NCBI GenBank assembly: GCA_021730225.1
Contig: CP072532.1
Span: 517,230 to 581,229 of the forward strand
Origin: Candidatus Vesicomyidisocius sp. Agig_15_S12
GTDB taxonomy: Bacteria > Pseudomonadota > Gammaproteobacteria > PS1 > Pseudothioglobaceae
Length of the DNA: 64,000 nucleotides
Direction: 5' to 3'
Shown here: positions 59,652-64,000 of the stretch, piece after piece
Layout of the letters: every line of letters begins with the position of its first letter
Position numbering within the stretch: position 1 is the first letter of the stretch
Notes under the pieces: model-generated
Database searches by the model: none
Told to the model about the DNA's origin: nothing
Seen by the model: the letters and a program-made list of their open reading frames with translations, nothing else
Translations under genes and position numbers: made by a program

Positions 59652-60492
59652 AGTTATCCCTTTTTAAAAAAATGATATTATCAATGAGTCGTACAGAACC
59701 TAGAAATACTGCAGATAATATAATAATTTGACATGTATTATCAGTAATTTGTTTAAGGGTATTTGCATCTAATACTTCAAGATAATCCAATTTAAAATGC
59801 TGTTTTAAGTCAAATTCTGCTATTTTCTTTAACACATCAATTTTTTTATTTTGTAATACCTCATGCTTAACATAGGTTAATATCCTATACAAATTAGCAG
59901 CGATTTTAGCATCATTTTCAGATAAATACTGATTTCTAGTACTCATTGCTAAGCCACTTTTTTCTCTAATGATTTCACCAGATTCTATACATACATCCAA
60001 TGATAAATTTTTAACCATTTGTTTAATAACTAACAATTGTTGATAATCTTTTTGACCAAAAATTGCAATATTAGGTCGTACAATTTCAAACAATATTTCC
60101 ACAACCTGTATCATCCCATTAAAAAAATGGGGTCTAGTTTTACCGCATAAAATGCGTCCAATCATGCCAACATCAATATATTTACTGATACCATTAGGAT
60201 AAATTTGTTTAACATCTGGAATAAAAACACTATCAACATTTTCCTCTAATTCTACTAAATCAGCATTAAGCGAACGTGGGTACCTATCTAGGTCTTCATT
60301 TTTATCAAATTGAGCTGGATTAACAAAAATACTAACAACAACTTTATCAGCTTTTTGTTTAGCAATATTAATTAATGATAAATGTCCTTGATGTAAACCC
60401 CCCATCGTAGGAATAAATGCAATAGTTTTCTCTTGCTCGTGCCAATCGTTAACAAGCTCAGTTATTTGAATATTTTGATAGCACAACTTCAT
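59644..60492 (-). CDS. panC: Pantothenate synthetase
   Basis: A 282-residue ATP-dependent ligase of pantoate and beta-alanine. FIPTMGGLHQGHLSLI carries the HxGH site, FVNPAQFDKNEDLDRYPR and FGQKDYQQL follow, and SGLAMSTRNQYL is the KMSKS-like loop. Full length. Its start overlaps the panB stop by one base. Confidence 0.96.
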   Translation of the reverse strand: MKLCYQNIQITELVNDWHEQEKTIAFIPTMGGLHQGHLSLINIAKQKADKVVVSIFVNPAQFDKNEDLDRYPRSLNADLVELEENVDSVFIPDVKQIYPNGISKYIDVGMIGRILCGKTRPHFFNGMIQVVEILFEIVRPNIAIFGQKDYQQLLVIKQMVKNLSLDVCIESGEIIREKSGLAMSTRNQYLSENDAKIAANLYRILTYVKHEVLQNKKIDVLKKIAEFDLKQHFKLDYLEVLDANTLKQITDNTCQIIILSAVFLGSVRLIDNIIFLKRDNYV

Positions 60493-61274
60493 TAATAACT
60501 GTACTTCTTGCTTGGAAAAGACTCATCTTTTACAGCCTTGATAAAAGCATTAACAGCAGATTTTACATCGCCATTATCAGTTAAGAAATTTTTAACAAAT
60601 TTTGGCACATGCCTTACATTAACACCTAACATATCATAACTTACTAATACTTGTCCATCACAATCTAAACCAGCGCCAATACCAATAATAGGGATACTTA
60701 CAGATTGTGATACTTGTTTAGCCAATTCAGCAGGTACGCATTCTAACACTATTGCTTTAACACCCCAAGAAGCTAATGCTAAAGCATTTTTAATAATTTT
60801 ATTAGCGTCTTGTGTTTCTCTACCTTGCACTCTATAGTCATCTATTTCTACTACTGATTGTGGTTGTAAACCTATATGTCCACAAACAGAAATACCATTA
60901 TCTTGCAAGGTTCTAAAAGATGCTTCATGTTCACATCCACCTTCAAGTTTGACCATTTGTGCGCCTGCCGTTATTAGACGCTTAGCATTTACTAAAGTTT
61001 GTTTAGCATAAGTATAACTTTGATAAGGCATGTCTGCAATTCTTAATGCATTCTGTGTACCTTTAGCAACTGCTTGCATATGATAAATCATATCACTCAT
61101 ACTTACACCTAATGTATTTTTATCACCTTGAATAACATTGCCAAGTGAATCTCCCACTAAAATAATATCAATGCCACATGCATCAAAAACTGATGCAAAT
61201 GAAGCATCATAAGCGGTTAAACAAGTAATTTTTTCTCCAGATTCTTTAAAAACCTTTAGTGTTTCAATATTCAT
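60492..61274 (-). CDS. panB: 3-methyl-2-oxobutanoate hydroxymethyltransferase
   Basis: A 260-residue TIM-barrel enzyme making ketopantoate from the valine precursor produced by the ilv genes. LTAYDASFASVFDACGIDIILVGDSLG, MPYQSY, KLEGGCEHE, GHIGLQPQ and IGIGAGLDCDGQVLV are diagnostic. Full length. Overlaps folK by 4 bases and panC by one. Confidence 0.96.
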   Translation of the reverse strand: MNIETLKVFKESGEKITCLTAYDASFASVFDACGIDIILVGDSLGNVIQGDKNTLGVSMSDMIYHMQAVAKGTQNALRIADMPYQSYTYAKQTLVNAKRLITAGAQMVKLEGGCEHEASFRTLQDNGISVCGHIGLQPQSVVEIDDYRVQGRETQDANKIIKNALALASWGVKAIVLECVPAELAKQVSQSVSIPIIGIGAGLDCDGQVLVSYDMLGVNVRHVPKFVKNFLTDNGDVKSAVNAFIKAVKDESFPSKKYSY

Positions 61275-61744
61275 AATTTAACCAATTCAGTAGTATCTAA
61301 CTTATCAATCAAATTTTGAATAGGTCCTAAAACTGGTACCTTTAAATTAGGCTCTAATTCTGCTAACGGTACCAACACAAATGCTCTATTCATCATTTTC
61401 GGGTGTGGAATAATCAATTGTTTAGAAACAATTACTTGCACACCATAAATAATAATATCCAAATCAATAGTTCTTGCACTCCATTTTTTTTCGCGCACAC
61501 GGTGCTGTTGGATTTCAATATCTTGACAAACATATAACAATTCTAATGCAGTTAAATATGTATCAACCTGACACATGGCATTAACATAATCAGGTTGCTT
61601 TGAACCATCAATCGGCTTAGATTGATACATATTTGATAAACCCCCCACCTTAATACCTTTAGTATAATTAAGCGCAATCAATGCATTTTTAATTTGTTTT
61701 TTAGGGTGATTAAGATTCGAACCTAATCCAATATATGTTAACAA
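61271..61744 (-). CDS. folK: 6-hydroxymethyl-7,8-dihydropterin pyrophosphokinase
   Basis: A 157-residue folate enzyme. YIGLGSNLNHPKKQI, YQSKPIDGSKQPDYVNA, and the signature ARTIDLDIIIYG, then IPHPKM..RAFVLVPL. Full length. folK-panB-panC is a common proteobacterial cluster. Overlaps proB by 7 bases and panB by 4. Confidence 0.95.
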   Translation of the reverse strand: MLTYIGLGSNLNHPKKQIKNALIALNYTKGIKVGGLSNMYQSKPIDGSKQPDYVNAMCQVDTYLTALELLYVCQDIEIQQHRVREKKWSARTIDLDIIIYGVQVIVSKQLIIPHPKMMNRAFVLVPLAELEPNLKVPVLGPIQNLIDKLDTTELVKL

Positions 61745-62508
61745 TAAATCAATGTCCCAATAGGTTCACCTGCGTACAGTTTAGACAAAACATTTGCTTG
61801 TCTACCTGAAGCAATAATAGTAATCACGTTTGATTTAGCAACTATTTGGGCTGCTAATACTTTAGTATACATACCCCCAGAGCCTAATGAACCACCTGCT
61901 CTATTAGCAACTTGTGTTAATTTTTCGTTATTCACATGAATTTTATCAATCAAATTAGCATTAGCATTTTGACGTGGATCAGCATCATAAACACCACCTT
62001 GATCTGTCAAAATAACCAATTGAGTTGCATTCACCAAATTTGCTACCAATGCCGCTAAAGTATCGTTGTCACCAAATTTAATTTCATCTGTAGCTACAGT
62101 ATCATTTTCATTCACAATCGGAACTATATCCAAATTTAATAATGTATTTAAAGTAGCAGAAATATTATTACTTTGATTAGTATTAGCTAAATTAACATGT
62201 GTTAATAGCACTTGTGCAGTGTGAATATTATATTGAGAAAACAAAGTTTCATAAGTTTGTATCAAACCCATTTGACCTACTGCTGCTACTGCTTGTAATT
62301 TATGTATATTTTCAGGACGCTCATGCCAACCTAGACGCTTCATACCCTCAGCAATTGCACCACTTGAAACCAAAATAATATCAATATTTTGATACTTTAA
62401 TTCTTTAATTTGCTTTACCAAAGAAGCAATAAAAGTTTTATCTAAGCCCTTACCGTCATTAGTTAAAAGCGAAGATCCAATTTTAATTACCCATCTTTGC
62501 TTATTCAT
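61738..62508 (-). CDS. proB: Glutamate 5-kinase lacking the PUA domain
   Basis: A 256-residue amino-acid kinase, first step of proline synthesis. VIKIGSSLLT, VSSGAIAEGMKRLG, QAVAAVGQMGLIQTYE, NENDTVATDEIKFGDND and GSGGMYTKV are the AAK signatures. The E. coli enzyme (367 residues) continues into a PUA domain; this one ends at GEPIGTLIYC, right where PUA would begin. Kinase activity does not need PUA, though it affects feedback by proline. Overlaps obg by 4 bases. Confidence 0.93.
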   Translation of the reverse strand: MNKQRWVIKIGSSLLTNDGKGLDKTFIASLVKQIKELKYQNIDIILVSSGAIAEGMKRLGWHERPENIHKLQAVAAVGQMGLIQTYETLFSQYNIHTAQVLLTHVNLANTNQSNNISATLNTLLNLDIVPIVNENDTVATDEIKFGDNDTLAALVANLVNATQLVILTDQGGVYDADPRQNANANLIDKIHVNNEKLTQVANRAGGSLGSGGMYTKVLAAQIVAKSNVITIIASGRQANVLSKLYAGEPIGTLIYC

Positions 62509-63509
62509 TTTCTTATCATTAATTTAAATAATCCAGCCACTAAATCTTTACAGCCCAACCCATTCAAAGCAGAGATATTATAGACCTTTCCCTTATAACA
62601 AATATCTTTTAGTAAACTTTGAACAATAGTATTACTATCCTTCTCTGGCAATAAATCTATTTTGTTAATCACTAATAATTTTTCCTTATTGGCCAGTTCT
62701 TGATTATATTCTTTAAGCTCTTTTTCAATAGTTAAAAAATTCTTAACTGGATCAGATCCATCAACTGGCAAAATATCCACAACATGCAATAATACCTTTA
62801 CACGTGACAAATGCTTTAAAAATTTAAAACCCAAACCTGCCCCTTTACTAGCATTCTTAATTAGTCCTGGAATATCTGCTATAACAATATGCTTATCATA
62901 GCAAGATACCACACTTAACGAGGGATATAACGTAGTAAATGGATAGTCAGCAACTTTAGGTCTTGCACTTGAAATTTGTCTAACCAGACTTGATTTACCG
63001 GCATTAGGTATACCCAAAAGACCAATATCAGCCATAACGTTTAATTCTAGACCAATCTCACGAACTTCACCTGGAAACCCTAGAGTAGTTTCTCTAGGAG
63101 CTCGATTAATGCTGGATTTAAAGCGTGTATTGCCTAAACCATGAAAACCACCTTTGGCAACTAAAATAGTTTGTTCATGTTTAGTCATTTCTCCAATTAA
63201 TTCATCAGTTGCAAGATCATAAACCTTAGTACCCAATGGAATCCCTACTGTTAAATGTTGTGCTGATTTTCCGCGTTTATTTTGGCCTGATCCAGGTTGT
63301 CCATTCTTTGCCCTAAACAAACGCTTAAAACGAAACTCACTAAGTGTATTTAATCCATCTTGTCCTTGAAAATATACATGACCACCATCACCACCATCAC
63401 CACCATCAGGTCCGCCATCAGAGATATATCTTTCTCTACGAAAGCCCAAACACCCTGCTCCACCTTTACCAGCTTCAATACGAACACTAGCAGAATCAAC
63501 AAATTTCAT
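62505..63509 (-). CDS. obgE: GTPase Obg/CgtA
   Basis: A 334-residue ribosome-assembly GTPase. The glycine-rich Obg fold at 1-155 (GGDGGDGGHVYF, then GSGQNKRGKS), and the G domain with GIPNAGKSSLV, DIPGLI and NKIDLL. ATG 63509 (MKFVDSASVRIEAGKGG) is the family start; the open frame extends to 63608 but would overlap the divergent waaA gene. The acidic C-terminal tail of E. coli Obg is absent, as in many bacteria. rpmA and rplU, usual upstream neighbours, are not here. Confidence 0.95.
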   Translation of the reverse strand: MKFVDSASVRIEAGKGGAGCLGFRRERYISDGGPDGGDGGDGGHVYFQGQDGLNTLSEFRFKRLFRAKNGQPGSGQNKRGKSAQHLTVGIPLGTKVYDLATDELIGEMTKHEQTILVAKGGFHGLGNTRFKSSINRAPRETTLGFPGEVREIGLELNVMADIGLLGIPNAGKSSLVRQISSARPKVADYPFTTLYPSLSVVSCYDKHIVIADIPGLIKNASKGAGLGFKFLKHLSRVKVLLHVVDILPVDGSDPVKNFLTIEKELKEYNQELANKEKLLVINKIDLLPEKDSNTIVQSLLKDICYKGKVYNISALNGLGCKDLVAGLFKLMIRK

Positions 63510-63562
63510 AAAGGACTTCAAAACCGCTAAAATATAATGAACCATATTATACCACTTCCAAA

Positions 63563-64000
63563 ATGGACCAAAGTCTCTACAACATAATAGGATATATTTT
63601 ATTACCATTTATAATACTAAAGTTAATAATCAAAGGTATAAAAACACCTAAATTTAGACAAAGAATTAATGAACGACTCGGCTTAATTACTAGAGTACAA
63701 GAACCTATCATTTGGGTACATTGTGTTTCTATAGGGGAATTTAAAGCAGCTATTATTATTATCGATCAACTTATCAAAAAACACCCTAATCATAAATTAT
63801 TAGTCACCACAACTACACCTACAGGTTCTGATGCAGTAATCAGTTATTATAAAAATAAGGTAGTTAATCTTTATTTTCCTTATGATTTACCATTGATTAT
63901 TAGGCATTATATTAAGCAAATTAATCCAAAAATATGCCTACTATTAGAAACAGAAATTTGGCCTAATCTAATTCACGAACTCAACAAAAAACACATCCCA
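63563..64000 (+). CDS. waaA: KDO transferase, N-terminal part (runs off the window)
   Basis: 146 codons from ATG 63563 to the right edge, without a stop. An N-terminal membrane anchor (IIGYILLPFIILKLII) is followed by FRQRINERLG, IWVHCVSIGEFKAA, VTTTTPTGSDA, YFPYDLP and LLLETEIWPNLIHE, the sequence blocks of WaaA/KdtA in order. It attaches KDO residues to lipid IVA at the inner membrane. Divergent from obg with 53 bases between starts; a TATTATA core in between could serve both directions. Confidence 0.93.
   Translation, partial: MDQSLYNIIGYILLPFIILKLIIKGIKTPKFRQRINERLGLITRVQEPIIWVHCVSIGEFKAAIIIIDQLIKKHPNHKLLVTTTTPTGSDAVISYYKNKVVNLYFPYDLPLIIRHYIKQINPKICLLLETEIWPNLIHELNKKHIP

Noticed and set aside
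63510..63608. 33-residue N-terminal extension of Obg
   Set aside because: It would overlap the divergent waaA start and is not part of the family; MKFVDSA at 63509 is the canonical start.

Overview
The window is AT-rich, densely coding bacterial chromosome in which about 55 intact genes alternate with unusually large gene-free or decaying stretches. The gene content is gammaproteobacterial: RodA, YbaB, an 883-residue homodimeric AceE, RseC, a YgiM-like SH3 protein, DksA, NfuA, LpxC and WaaA. Biosynthesis is well represented (ilvIHC-pssA-leuA, ilvA, argD-argF, aroE, aroC, panBC, folK, proB, thiL, pdxH, pyrF, queE, queH). DNA repair and regulation are eroding: uvrB is a wreck, mgtE is frameshifted, IlvA and ProB lack their regulatory or C-terminal domains, and recognised transcription factors are absent apart from DksA. 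A small glycine/asparagine/tryptophan-rich secreted protein resembling sulfur globule envelope proteins, together with a CbbY-type phosphatase, fits a sulfur-oxidising autotroph. My inference, made without database access, is a reduced thioautotrophic symbiont of the vesicomyid-clam type (Candidatus Ruthia / Vesicomyosocius, SUP05 clade) or a close relative. I saw no insertion sequence, prophage or CRISPR array.

Layout. 1-2118: start of gltX, a Sel1-repeat protein, a Mth938-domain protein and rodA. 2681-4641: dacC and a D-amino-acid aminotransferase. About 1 kb of decayed DNA follows, ending in the 4.5S SRP RNA gene ffs, then dnaX and ybaB (5679-7683). 8520-16075: valS, an SH3 protein, guaB and pnp. 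16178-20688: aceE and rseC on the minus strand, and a phosphomannomutase. 20991-22706: frameshifted mgtE, an orphan leader-like RNA region and hpf. 22862-25203: a small unknown gene, argD and argF. 25200-33034 (minus): queH, an unknown gene, leuA, pssA, ilvC, ilvH, ilvI and lpxC. 33035-34465 is a gene desert. 34466-45620: uppP, a MidA-type methyltransferase, a pteridine-reductase-like SDR, rne, aroE, pdxH, a UbiH-type hydroxylase, tRNA-Val, pyrF, tRNA-Arg, aroC and an exported Hsp20. 45621-50494: queE, the uvrB wreck, an aspartate aminotransferase, a DUF2130 protein and a small broken ORF. 50495-52966: AT-rich desert, tRNA-Asn, the sulfur-globule-like gene and the relic of a second copy. 52967-57553: icd, a desert, ilvA, a CbbY-like phosphatase and dksA. 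57590-63509: one tightly overlapping minus-strand run obg-proB-folK-panB-panC-nfuA-unknown-thiL, divergent from waaA, which runs off the right end.

How the genes fit together. The ilv/leu block with ilvA makes branched-chain amino acids; aroE and aroC contribute to chorismate; panB and panC make pantothenate; queE and queH belong to queuosine synthesis; dacC, the D-amino-acid aminotransferase, rodA and uppP serve peptidoglycan; lpxC and waaA serve lipid A-KDO. This is what a symbiont that provisions its host would keep. The most interesting points are the sulfur-globule-like protein with internal DNA repeats and a dead neighbouring paralogue, the uvrB wreck, the one-base mgtE frameshift in an A run, a perfect 35-base palindrome inside aroE, and an orphan riboswitch-like leader.
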